64,000 bases of DNA from Phaffia rhodozyma (Eukaryota; Basidiomycota; Tremellomycetes; Cystofilobasidiales; Mrakiaceae). Location: positions 868,001-932,000 of the forward strand of contig JACGZH010000010.1 of assembly GCA_014706385.1 (NCBI GenBank). The letters run 5' to 3'. A program made the translations under genes and the position numbers. Below, one piece after another: positions 1 through 16,190 of this stretch. Position 1 is the stretch's first letter. Every line of letters begins with the position of its first letter. The notes under the pieces were generated by a model, which saw nothing but the letters and a program-made list of their open reading frames with translations, was not told the DNA's origin and did no database searches.

Positions 1-1516
1 TCTGTAAATACACACCACTTTTCAACCCTGTTATTTACTAATGGCTCTCTACGACCCTTTTGGAAACTGAAACAAAACTTTGAACCATGGAACGACAGCA
101 CTCGCACGGAGGTGGACATTCGCACGGTCCGACGCCTAAACCCAAAGCTGCTCCTCCCCCACCCCCGACTATGAATGCGCACGCTCATTCTCATTCTCAT
201 GCCGCACCTGTTGACCAGCACGTAGGTCTTGGTCGTCTTGATCAGCGATTATATCTACAACTTTACTAATTCACTTTGAATTTGTTCTTGATTGACGAAC
301 AAGGTTGACCACAACGGACACAGTCATGGACATGAAGTTTCTGTGGGTAATCAATGCATAGCCTACTTGTCGCGTTTGTACAAAGACCTTACCTTTTTCT
401 TCGCTTCCCTCTCCCCCAGGCACATGACCACCAGGACCACCACGATGACCATCATGGCCATTCTCATTCGGCTCCTTCTGCTCCATCTCCAGTCTCGCAT
501 AATGGACATTCTCACTCGGTAAATTATTCATGTGATCGTTCCTTCAAGTACCGAATAAAGAAAAACAAAACTAAACATTCGTTTTCTTTACTGCAAAAAT
601 GATTCGATAATCAGGCTGGTTGTGACGTAAGTGGATAATAAGACTGATGAGTTGTTTAGATCCGACTGACGTGCCATCGGTCTATTGTTATCTGTGTGAA
701 TCTACAGCATGATGATCATGACAATGACGACGGCGATTACGCTTCGGTATGTGGTTTCAAATTCTCTCTTTCAGATTCAGGGCATTCGTCTTAACTCGAA
801 CTGTCATCCTATACAGAACGACCAAGGACACAGTCATAACATGCGGGGTGTGTTTCTCGTGAGTAGCTATTTTGTCGACTTGCAATGTTAGCTCGAGAGC
901 CTTCCTTACTCTTTTTCCCTTCTCTTGATACGATAGCATGTCTTGGCCGACACGATGGGTTCCGTCGGAGTCATCATTTCTACGCTTCTGATCGGTTACA
1001 CTGGTTGGACTGGCTGGGACCCTATTGCTTCGTTGTTCATTGCGGCATTAATCGTGGCAAGTGTGGTGCCTCTGGTGATCGACAGTGGAAAGGTTCTCTG
1101 CTTGGACGCTGGTAGCGAGAACGAGAAAGACATCCGTCTGGCCCTCTCCGAGGTACGTTGTGCGACATCCTTGTTTTCTAGACGAGCCCTTCCTCATGTC
1201 TCTCTCTTCGTTTCTATAGCTCGCCTCGGTCGAAGGACTTGCAGGATATGGTGCCCCTCGGTTCTGGCCTAAGGATGAATCCACGATGGTCGGCTCAATT
1301 CATATCCACCTCGCTCAGACTTTAGACACCGACCCCGGCCGACCGACCGATGCGGCTTCAGTTCGTCATCTTCAGCCTAACGCGGTGAAATACGCAAATG
1401 TTGATCGAGTTGTCAGGAGAGTCAAGACAATCTTAAAGAAACGGATCAGAGGGCTCACTGAGCTGAACGTCCAGGTGGAAGGAAGTATGTTGGGTCCGTC
1501 GCCGAGGAGGTTATAG
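1..1516 (+). CDS. CDF-family zinc transporter (Msc2/ZnT5-7 type), 3' part
   Basis: Partial gene whose first membrane helices lie left of the window. Seen: exons at 99-221, 304-342, 420-518, 708-746, 817-858, 937-1152 and 1220-1516. The first four encode a long cytosolic histidine-rich loop (HSHG, AHAHSHSH, HDHQDHHDDHH, HNGHSHS) followed by an Asp/His stretch. The next exons give GHSHNMRGVFL and HVLADTMGSVGVIIST, which is the conserved fifth helix with its His/Asp zinc site, and then a last helix and a soluble C-terminal domain ending at TAG 1516. Known of the family: Msc2/ZnT5/ZnT7 proteins exchange Zn2+ for protons and load the secretory pathway. Inferred: the His loop gathers zinc for an ER or Golgi transporter. 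The histidine loop is split over five short exons. The donor after EVS is GTGGGT at 343, because using GTAATC at 347 would break the frame. It is convergent with the flavoprotein gene to the right. Confidence 0.85.
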
Positions 1517-1853
1517 AAGAGTTAAGCGTTCTTGTCATCTTTTGCCTTCAAGCTGTTCTGCCTCTTTTCGGATTTCTCTTGATCTTGGGTTCTCTACCAA
1601 TGCATTATATCTTACACATCTACCGTCTTTTCGATCTGTTCATCTTGAGGAATCCATCGGTCCTTATTTTCGTTCTCTAGTGCATGTTCTTGATATCCCT
1701 CTTTATTCATGTCCCTCTCTCTCGTTTTTTTCTTTGTCTTCTTCTTTTTCGCGCACAACTCAGGTCTGTGCGGTACCTTAAGAAAGAGAAGGACGAGCCG
1801 AGATCGTGCTTTGAGCCTGGATAGAGAGTTAATAAAAAAAGCCATGTATCGAA
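1517..1853. other. Convergent intergenic region
   Basis: Short 3' to 3' interval between the zinc transporter and the flavoprotein gene. It is T-rich on the + strand (1690-1755) and carries AATAAA-like sequence near 1830. I see no conserved reading frame. It probably holds the two 3' UTRs and polyadenylation sites. Confidence 0.5.
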
Positions 1854-3784
1854 TCATGTCAAACCCAGCCACCAAGCTAAGAAACCGACGAGCCCGATGA
1901 AAGCCCATCGAGACCAAGAGGGCCGGATAGAAGCAACGCTCGGTCCAAATTGATAGAGGACTCCTTCCCATATTCCTAGATCTGGTTTGAACGGCCGGTC
2001 GTTGACGAGTCTGTTGATCTGGAACGTCCACCAAACCGTCCCCAAGCCGGCACCTATCAGACCTGACGAATCCTTCTTTCTGGTCTTCGTCTTGACCTCC
2101 GGAGTTCTCTCGTCTGATGTACTGTCGATATCGGTACTAATGTTGATGGCGTGATTGCGCTGACTGAGCCTGCCGGTAAGGAAAGAAAGAGTGAAGAGAT
2201 CGGACCATCGATAGACGTGATCAAGATTAGGCATCTCGAATTCTCTTATCTCCTTCCTTTTTCGTAAGAGATGAGACTTTGGTAACGAAGGGTAAGCGAC
2301 TGAGGGTCTCGCAAATCCCAAGAGATGAGCTGAAGGAGAGGGAGCAGGATGCAGGGCGGAGAGAAGTGAGGGAACGGAACGAAGAGATGATGAGAGGAGA
2401 AGTGGGGGGAGGGATGGGGAAGGTTGAATCTTGAGAAGACGGGTCGAGAATGATTGAAACGGAATGTTTGGACCAGAGGATGATGCGAAAACTTTCAAAA
2501 GCAGGATTTTCTCTCTAGTTTTCAGCTTTCTTTACCTCTTTTTTAGGCACCAGAGAAGGAGAAGAATGGTTGAAAAGAACGAGAGACCCACCTGGATTAG
2601 TGTAATTCCCACCACTGAGCTCTACAAAATCCCATCCTTCCTTGCTTTCCTCCTTCCCTTCCCTGCAAACTCGAACGAGCATCTGCCTGACATCTATGAC
2701 CTGCTCAATAGCTTCATCCTCACCTAGCCCGCCATCGACAAAGTCTCCACAGTTCATCTTGATCCCTACGATGAACTCTCGTTTTGTATTCTCCCTCACA
2801 TACCTCAACACTCTCCTCAAGACTTCCAGGCCTCCACCGCCGTTGCCGCTCACATGATCATCTCCATCGTCGGGACCAAGACCCGGTTGAAGACTGAAGA
2901 TCGAACTAGGAGGTCGCTTGTTCGATAGAGGGGACAGAAACTGAGCGAGTAGATAACCGTGAGCAGCATGGATCTCAACTCCCTTTACCCCTGCTTCTTC
3001 TAAGAACCTAGCTGTCTGTCCGAATCTTCTTAGAACGTCATCGATCTCTTCGTCAGATACGTCGTTTCTAGGTGTCCGGAATAGAAGAGTATTGAGGATG
3101 GAGTTGATCAATCCTTCGCTGGAGATGGGTATCGGAGAGGGAGCGAGAGGAGAGGAAAGTGGTTTACGGCGGGCAAAGAGAGGGGACTGACGGCCAGGGT
3201 GAGAAAGCTGGATCACCAATGGGCCGGCCGAAGGACAGTCTGGGTCATCAACGTCGTCGTCGTCGGAAGCGGCCTGAGAGATTGAATCGACAAACGATAT
3301 CCAGGGAGCAAGAGAGGAGGATGTTGGATCAAGAGATCGAGGTACAGCTAGATCCCATGGAGTTGCTAGCCAATCTGGGTCAATCTGAACGTTTCCTGTT
3401 CGACGATGTATTCCACCCCAAGAGAAATCCAAAAAAGAGAAAGACGAGAACAGGCCAGGGCTCGGATTGAGGACATTCTTCCTCTACGTCTCCATTTGAA
3501 TCTGAAAGAAGAGACTGACCTACCAGAAATGATCATACCCCAACCTCCTCGTGCCCATGATCTGTATATCCTGTGATGACCTTCCGTCGGTGGTCCCCCT
3601 CCGAACACCGTGAGACATTCGGCCATAGCTACCTGGCAAACACGAACAGACGATCAGTCGAGAGATGTCTCCTTCACTTGAAGCAACGACTCACCTTGAC
3701 GAGCCTGTTAGGAAGAAGGTAACCAGAGAACGGGAATCTCAACGAGCTTTCTAATGGGTTTTCTAAAGATTCCATGGTGTGCAT
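1854..3784 (-). CDS. Old Yellow Enzyme-like NADH:flavin oxidoreductase with C-terminal membrane anchor
   Basis: Four exons (3695-3784, 3524-3632, 2592-3395, 1854-2491) splice to 546 residues. Seen in order: FPFSGYLLPNRLVKVAMAE and GWGMIISGNVQID (FMN-binding strands of the TIM barrel), the catalytic stretch VEIHAAHGYLLAQFLSP, then NCGDFVDGG and VELSGGNY, then LLGFARPSVAYPSLPK, which matches the phosphate-binding end of the barrel (GxARPxxxxPxLP). OYE-family enzymes use FMN and NAD(P)H to reduce activated alkenes. Two oddities: the segment where the family has a TGGFR-like FMN-phosphate motif reads LLLSSSLRSVPSL, and residues after about 500 form a hydrophobic helix rich in Trp ending WWLGLT, so the protein is probably tail-anchored. 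Start MHTMESLENP is chosen at 3784; ATG at 3775 is the alternative. Family assignment is firm, substrate unknown. Confidence 0.82.
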
Positions 3785-4165
3785 CTCGAGGTGTTTCAAG
3801 ATGATGGTTAGACGACAAATCCAAATTTCAGATAGAAGGTGACGTTGCATCGGTCTTGCGCGAAGCACAGCCCTATCCTTACAGACGCCACACAGAGCGG
3901 AAAACATCAAGAAAATCAATGGCTACATGTGTATATCAAAAACCAGTGAGGATTGAGAAACGGTAGAGAGATCAATGGTGGAAAGGGAAGATAGTACATA
4001 ACGAAACAAATAGTATAGTCAACTTTGCACATCTCACACACATACGCACACACGCACGTACGCTCAACCAGCTACCACCTTCTTATTGAAAAGGAGCAGA
4101 CAGGGCAGACATTAAAGAAAAGCGAGATAGAAATCAAGAGAGGAGTAAAGGGAAGCACAGCAGGT
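3785..4165. other. Intergenic region between flavoprotein promoter and Ish1-gene 3' end
   Basis: Tandem gap holding the promoter of the flavoprotein gene and the 3' UTR of the Ish1-like gene. A short run of ACAC/ACGC dinucleotides lies at 4036-4060. No supported gene. Confidence 0.45.
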
Positions 4166-7154
4166 TTAGAGCTCGCTCTTCACGCTCTTGGAAGCTCGGG
4201 CAGACTCCTTGGAGGCAGCCACCGAGGCGCTGCTGGCAGAAGCCTGGGCAACGGAGTACACGCTGTAGGCAGACTTGGAGGCAACCGAGGCAACGGAAGA
4301 GGCTTTGAAAAATGAATTAAAAGAGACGGATGGTCAGACTCAAGGATGGCATGTTCAGGTGTATAGCGTAATCACTAACCAGACGACAAGAAGCCGTGTC
4401 CGGAGCTCTGTGCGGCGAGGGAGAGGGAAGAAGCAGAGGCGTAGGCGCTCTTCGAGTAGGCCGAGGCGCTGGCAGACGCAGCCGAGGCGGCAGAACCAGT
4501 CTGACTAGCAGCAGCAGAGACGAGGGAAGAGTAGGAAGACTCAGCAGCGAGACTGTAAAAGTGATTGGGAAGCAAAGTCAGCCAACTTGATAGAGAATCA
4601 CATTGAAGGTTCAACAAGGGTATACTGACGAAGCGGATGAGGCACTGGCCACGGCAGCTCGGCTCAATTTGGAAGCCTCGGCCTGTCCGGCACTGGCAGC
4701 TCGGTTGAGTCCCAAGACGGCCTTGTTGTAGATCTCCTCGGGGCTTCGGGTGACACCGGCAAGAGCATCAAGAATACCGTGAAGGGTGTCCTCAGCGTAA
4801 GCAGCTCCACTGTTCAACTTCTCCCGGATGGAGGCAAGAACTTTCAGACAAAGCGAGAAGCAACGAGTTAGTCAACGACTCTTCCAGCCGACGGAGAGAG
4901 AACTTGTAAGATAACTAACGAGATTCAGCCTTGGTGGAAGCCTGAACGTATCGGATTCGGACCTCCTGGAGGAGGGAAGGTCGGGTGGTGTACTTGGTGT
5001 CGTCGACCCCAGCGTTTCGGAGGTAAGCTCGGAGTCGTGCATCGGGCCAGGTAAGGTATTCAGAGTTGGTGGAGGTAACGATGGCCTTCTTGTCTTTGAG
5101 AAGCTTAATCATATCGTCTCGCTTGGCCTCGTAGTCGGTCTTGACGTAGTTGTTATCGATAAGCCACTGTCGAATCTCAGAGTCTTTCCAACTGGGAGCC
5201 CACGAGTCAACAGCCTTGTGGTAATTCTCTCCGATCAATCGCTCGTACTTCTCCCGCGTGAGTTCAACGGTGGACTTGAGGAAGCCGTGTTCAACAAGCC
5301 ACTCTCGGATCTGAGAATCAGTCCAGGTGGACCAAACGGTATCGTTGAGGCTGAAGTAGTTCTCTTTCATGCTGCTGAGCAAGGAGTCTCGGGTTTGTTG
5401 AACAGGGGTCTTGATGACGCCGTGGGCGACGAGCCAGCTTCGAATGTAGTTGTCGTTCCAGGTCTCATAGACAGCGGCCTTGCCGTCCTTGTAGGGCTGC
5501 TGAGCGAGCGCAATGAGCTCGTCTCGCTTGGCCACAGTGTTGCTCTTGATAAGACCCTTCTCGACTAGGTAGTCTCGGAGGCTGTGACAAAATGAACCGA
5601 TAAGCTTTTGTTGATTTGAGTACTGTGCGCGAGTACAGAGAATAGCTTACGTGTTGTCATCCCAGGTAGAGTAGATGTAATCCTTAGCGGCCTGAGGAGC
5701 AGAGATAATGGCGCTGGCTCCGGCAGCGAGAGCTTTAGTTTGTTCCGGAAGATAAACTGGTCAGTAAAGGAGACTAGACAAATTCGACAGACCAGTACTA
5801 CTCACCAGAAGAAACGGAAGAGACACCGTTGTAAACACCGGCAGAAGCAGCACTAGCGACTGAGGTGGCGGACCTGGAACCGGTAGAAGCACCTGTAGTG
5901 GAGAGGTACATGAGTCGGAATCAGTATCTTGACAAAGAGAGCTGTGCAAGCAACCAGAAAGGCGTACCGTCGGTGACCTGGGCGTAAGCAGAGCTTGCGC
6001 TGGCAGCAGCAACGCTGGAGGCACTGACAGCCGAAGCGGATACTTCCGAAGCAATGGAAGCGGCAGCTCCAGAGGCGCTGTAAGCAGAGGCAGACGCGGC
6101 AGAGGCGAGCGAAGCGGCGGTCCTAGCAGCCTCATCGGTGAGAGATGATCCAGAGGCAGAGACAGAGGAGGCACTAGCGGCAGCGGCCTTGGTGGCCTGC
6201 TGGTAGGGGTTTCCGTAAATGGCGGTAGAAGCCTGGTTGTATCTGCATATACAAAGGGGATTGAGGTCGAATGCCATCGGTAAGGATCAATTTCTCGAAT
6301 GGAGCAAGACAGATATAAACATAGTACATACCGCTGCTTGGCAAGAACGATCAATTTCTCTTTAGTAGTCGAAGGCGAGATGACGCCTTGCTCCAAAAGG
6401 TACTCTCGAAGCTGAGACTCGGTCCAACTGAGTGAAAAGAAGCAAGTGTGGTGAGTGTCAATGTGGCGAAAGCCCGATAAATAGAAGAAGGAGACATACG
6501 TGTCAAAAGTCTTTTCGCTCAAGGCCTCAAAAGCAGCTTGAGCGGCGCCGGCACCCCGACCGGTGTAGTGCAACCCAGCGTCAAATGCGTCATTAGCGAG
6601 CGCGACACTGAAAAAAAGGTTGAGACACAAGAGATGAGAACGAAAGAACAGCACAATGATTGTTAGAATACATGGCGATGACGATCGAGTTAAGACGTCA
6701 TATACGTCATCGAGAACGATCACACGCTACGATAACGGGTTTTCAATCTCATTTTTGATATTTTTCCAAAAGCAAAGTGAATGAACGAACAGATCATTCC
6801 TCGTGAGTGTGGACGGCGCGGTAACACCCTTCTCTTGGAGATATGCTGCAAGCTTATTGGAGTCCCAGGTAGTGTAGTCGGCTATTGGTTGATAGAAAAG
6901 GAGAGAGTGAGTGACCCAGACTAGTAGAAAATATGACCAAAAGTGGCGAGTAGATTTTTTTCTTTCGTCTTCTTTTTCTGTATCATCTTTACATATCCGG
7001 ACAACAACTCATACAGGATAGATGGCAAGAAAGAGAAGAAGAAAATTACACGATCTAGAAATCACATACGTTTGTCTTTTTTGAACCAACTTGCCTCAGC
7101 CTGAGAAGACAAGAGAAGCGAGACAGATACCACAGTGGCGAGAGGGAACTTCAT
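4166..7154 (-). CDS. Secretory Ish1/Msc1-repeat protein with Ala/Ser-rich segments
   Basis: Eleven exons (7070-7154, 6791-6881, 6500-6607, 6332-6427, 5968-6242, 5806-5892, 5651-5756, 4920-5581, 4630-4840, 4380-4552, 4166-4302) splice to 676 residues. It opens with a clear signal peptide (MKFPLATVVSVSLLLSSQAEA). Seven Ish1 repeats follow the pattern aromatic-x-TW-x-(D/E)SxLRxYLxxxGV...TRxxLIxLA: two near residues 30-100, then an Ala/Ser-rich stretch, then five in a row (for example VWSTWTDSQIREWLVEHGF). The last 170 residues are again Ala/Ser-rich with regular Tyr and Lys. S. pombe Ish1 is a stress-induced nuclear-envelope protein and S. cerevisiae Msc1 is related; that is the known family. 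Inferred here: an ER/nuclear-envelope lumen or perinuclear protein. The second donor is GTTCGT and gives TRNDLVALAND, which matches the other repeats. Its upstream region carries bZIP-type sites. Confidence 0.87.
6692..6710. promoter_or_regulatory. CRE-like sites inside intron 2 of the Ish1-like gene
   Basis: Within the intron between exons 2 and 3, the + strand reads GACGTCAT (6694-6701) followed two bases later by ACGTCATC (6704-6711). These are the same ATF/CREB-type half-sites as upstream of the gene. This may be chance; the cluster is noted because both copies share the core GTCAT. Confidence 0.3.
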
Positions 7155-7377
7155 TTTTCCTCAACTGGAAACGCGAGCTGATGTAAGGATGGATGGGGTG
7201 AGAGGAAGAAGAGAAGGCGAAAGAAGCTCTGTGATGGGTGGTAAAGAGAGAAGAGGGAAAGAAAGCCAACGAGGAAAAAAAGAGATGGCCTTTTTAAAGA
7301 GGGAGATGTCGAATCCTGTCATCTCTCGGTCTCAGGCACGAGGAGCGAGCGAGCGAGGGGAAGCGCATATAGTGGTC

Positions 7378-7416
7378 TTACGTAATTGATTTTGATGACG
7401 TACCTGCACGTCATCA
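7378..7416. promoter_or_regulatory. bZIP site pair: Yap/Pap-like palindrome plus inverted CRE half-sites
   Basis: Positions 7378-7385 read TTACGTAA, the palindromic Yap1/Pap1-type site. Positions 7393-7401 read TGATGACGT and 7408-7416 read its exact reverse complement ACGTCATCA, separated by six bases. TGACGT is the half-site of ATF/CREB factors. The block lies about 225-260 bases upstream of the Ish1-like start codon at 7154. Factor binding is inferred from the motifs only. Confidence 0.55.
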
Positions 7417-7605
7417 GGGTCTGGGCTCTTGACGCGTGGGGTGTGGATGAGCGAGCGAGCGTACGAGTGCGCGTGCTTCTGTGTACACCTTCTTGCGTCT
7501 TGTTCCCTATTCTGTGCGCTGTCTTGGTCAATAGAAGGAGGATGAAAGAGAGATGAAAAGCGAAGAAGAAGGCGAGGCAGATCGGAACGCTATCTGATCA
7601 CATCA

Positions 7606-7680
7606 TGACTTATAACGTACAACTTGTCATTCATAACTCATAACGTGTAACTTGTCATTTATAATTCATCACTTATAACG
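7606..7680. repeat. Short degenerate AT-rich tandem repeat
   Basis: Roughly two and a half copies of a 30-base unit of the form ATAACGTnnAACTTGTCAT followed by TYATAAYTC. The copies differ at a few positions. It lies about 450-520 bases upstream of the Ish1-like gene; function unknown. Confidence 0.6.
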
Positions 7681-7796
7681 GTCGTATCCATCTAGCCTGG
7701 TAAACTCTTCTTTGTTCCTCTGTTTCGTGCGCATACACCATTTGGGTACAAACCAGCCAAAATATTCCAGTCCAATCAAACTCAATTCAGCTGAGT

Positions 7797-10134
7797 TCAA
7801 TCCGAAATAAACAAAAAATGAACAGTGAAAAGGAAAGACGGCGAAAAGAAAAACGAACCAGTCTTGAGGTTATCCCTAGCCTGATTGATCGACGCTGCCA
7901 TACTCGCAAGTCCGCCTCTATCAGGGTGGTGTCTCTCGATCTGTTGCTTATGAGCAACTTCGATTTCAACATCTGTCGGAATGGCATCCCGACCAGTCAG
8001 AGAAATCCCTAAGTGAAAGTAGAACCTATCGGAATCGTTTAATTTGAACGAGTCGGATCTAATCTTCACAGCCGGGATGCCCTTCATCTCGACATTTGGG
8101 GTATGAGAGTCCGTCGAAGCGGACGATCCCCAGTTCTGAAGAACAAAGAAAACCAAGAACAGTCGTAAATGCGATGGCAAAGAGGGAGGAGCAAGTCTTC
8201 TCGAAACACAGGAAAACGAACCTTGAATTGTGTATTAGGAGACTGTTTTGTCTGATGATTCGTCCTGAGATATGGTGTGGTAGGACGGCTTCCGTTCATC
8301 TGAGCTTCCCTCTGCCTTCGAGCTTGATTCAGCTCTGCTTCCTCTTTCAGTCTTTGCTTCTCATCCTGCTTTTCTCGTATCCTCTGAGGCCGAATCAACA
8401 CTTCTCTCGTCCACGCCTCTGGCGACAAGATTCTATCTGGGTCGTCTATCCCTCTGACTTCTCCACTACCATTCCCGTTGACGATACCGACGGCCGAGCC
8501 TATCTTGATCCGACTTAGCTTGGCGGTCAATTCGATTCGAACACCAGAGAGGTTGGACGGGCCTGGTTCATGAAGCGATCTGGAATGGTACGGTTGAAAG
8601 GAATGGATGAACGGACTAGACCAATCTAGCCTATCCCGAACGTTAGCGGATAGTTGAGCATCTGTAAATTGGTCGGTCTTGAGCCCAGAAATTTTTTTGA
8701 ACTGATGAAACGATGTTGCCTGCGTTTCCCGTCCCAGAGTGATCAAAGAGGGTCAAAAAAGAACGACGACAAATTGTAGCCAGAGGTGAAGAAGAAAGGA
8801 AGAACGCACAGCATCATCCCAGATGATCCTTCCAGCATCCTCTCCAGTCGAATTTCGTTGGGTTCGTAGCGTAGCCCTTTTGATTTGGAGTGTATTTATG
8901 TCAACCGCGGCTGTAGGTAACTGTCTGCCTTCTGTTGTTGTCTTGGAGGCAACGATAACCGGCTTTCTGATCGGAAATGCCACTCTATCCTGTTGTCAGA
9001 CAAGCGAGAATCGTACAACAAGCGCAAATGTCAAAGGCAACTCGTAGAAAGAACAGATAAAGAGGTGAGAAACGTTCTCACCCAAACATGGACTGAGTCG
9101 TGTAGTATCCTTGATATACTTCCTCCTTGAGGAAACACCGGATCCCAATCCATAACCCTACCAACGGTCTGTTCATTTCTCCTCTCCCTTTCCTTTCCCT
9201 TTCCTTTTCCCTTTCTCTTCGTCCTCTCGTCTGTGGAACCCCTCATATTTGAGGCACTGTTGAGAATGTTGGTTGAAGATGAAAGTCTGAATGTCTTTTC
9301 TTTGCCGCTGGAAAACGGTTCATGGACGAGCTTCGAAAGCCGCCCTGTCGGAGGGCCAAGCGTGAACGGGACGATCGCGGCTGCATGATCCCCTTGTAGC
9401 GGACTGGAGGGAGTTGTGAATTGTGGGATTGGAAGCTGAGCAGTGAGATTCACTGAGGAAGAGGAAGAGGAGGCTATGGAGGGTACATATACATGAGGAG
9501 AGATCGGAAATTGAAGTGTTCTATATCCACAAGACAAAAACAGCAGCGTTCAGTTCGGATGGACGAATCGGTAGACAGGGCAAGGAGAATAAGAAAGGTA
9601 TGAGGAAAGAACCAACGCGAGATCAGCCTGATCTGTACCCGAAACCTCGACGGTCAGCAAGAACGGATGGTCTCCTTTATCCCAGGCCAAGAGACCTCCT
9701 CCAGACTGAGTGTAGAACAGCGGTTTGCCGTAATAGATATAAGCAATCGACCAAAACGGAAGGTATGCAAACTTGAGATCGACGTCCGGCTGTTTCGTTG
9801 AAATTTGCCATATTGCGGGATTGGCAGGTCAGTTTCCATTACTCTGGTTGAGCACCTGCCCACCATATACCGAGCGCATGAAGAAGAGACGAACCCCAGA
9901 AGCTTGTCTGATTAAATCGATTGCCTTAACGGTCTGTTCTTCAGTAACTTCGAGAGGATCATATATTCTACCGTACGGGTCTTCATCCTTCGATGGGCTG
10001 GCTATCGATCTCTTATTGAACGACGCATAGCGTGAAGGACAACACCGGAAGGAACGTCGATGAAGAGCATGTGTTGTATGGCGAACCGGAAATGTATGTA
10101 GGGAGTATAAGAAACGAGACCGGATGGTGAGCAT
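7797..10134 (-). CDS. Uncharacterised mitochondrial-type protein with C-terminal J-domain
   Basis: Six exons (9856-10134, 9617-9789, 9082-9520, 8810-8989, 8222-8719, 7797-8135) splice to about 635 residues. The N-terminus (MLTIRSRFLYSLHTFPVRHT, then many Arg/Ser/His and almost no acid) looks like a mitochondrial presequence. The middle contains DLKFAYLPFWSIAYIYYGKP and a Lys/Arg-rich low-complexity run (KRKGKGKGKERERR); I do not recognise its family. The last 60 residues read FYFHLGISLTGRD...DVEIEVAHKQQIERHHPDRGG...SINQARDNL, which has J-domain helix I, the HPD tripeptide, the DRGG turn and helix III. J-domains stimulate Hsp70 ATPase. Inferred: a co-chaperone for mitochondrial Hsp70 with an unknown client region. 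The last exon may instead splice at a GTTCGT after KT to a further exon ending near 7670. It is divergent from PRP16 with only 148 bases between the start codons. Confidence 0.62.
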
Positions 10135-10282
10135 GTGGATTGGGTCAAACTTGACGAAGAGCGGAGGGACGAAGGAGATCAATAAGAACGAATAGAAAAA
10201 GAGACTAGAGAATTTTTGGTAAAGCATTACAAACATTTCGTACTTCCTATCACCCACCTAACCTACCACCACCATCATCAAC
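10135..10282. promoter_or_regulatory. Short bidirectional promoter
   Basis: The 148 bases between the start codons of the J-domain gene (-) and the PRP16 gene (+) must hold both promoters and 5' UTRs. A CACCACCACCATCATC pyrimidine/purine run lies just before the PRP16 ATG. No TATA box is obvious. Confidence 0.5.
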
Positions 10283-15934
<5,652 letters not shown>

Positions 15935-16190
15935 GAGCTATCGGGAAGGGGTTTCGAGTTGTGGAATCTTTCTAACGCGTACAGAAAGTGTACCAGTAGT
16001 ATTTCACATGCCGCGTTAAATTAACCCAACATAAAATTAGATAAAGTTCAATAAATGCAAGAGTGATATGTCCGTTTGAGCTTTACATGGCTATAGATGG
16101 GTCTCAATCTTCATCTAGATCTCGCCTCTCGATCTTCGAGGCTGGTCCGCAAAACTTGTTGAGAGTCTTGGCCGAGCACGAGCAATTCCT

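Larger units (their letters stand above)
7155..7796. other. Promoter region of the Ish1-like gene
   Basis: About 640 bases with no conserved reading frame. It holds bZIP-like sites at 7378-7416 and a short AT-rich repeat at 7606-7680, described separately, and the 3' end of the neighbouring J-domain gene, which might extend into its left-hand part by an alternative last exon. Confidence 0.6.

Noticed and set aside
347..352. GTAATC as donor in the zinc transporter
   Set aside because: Using it shifts the next histidine-rich exon into a stop (TGA). GTGGGT at 343 keeps HDHQDHHDDHH in frame.
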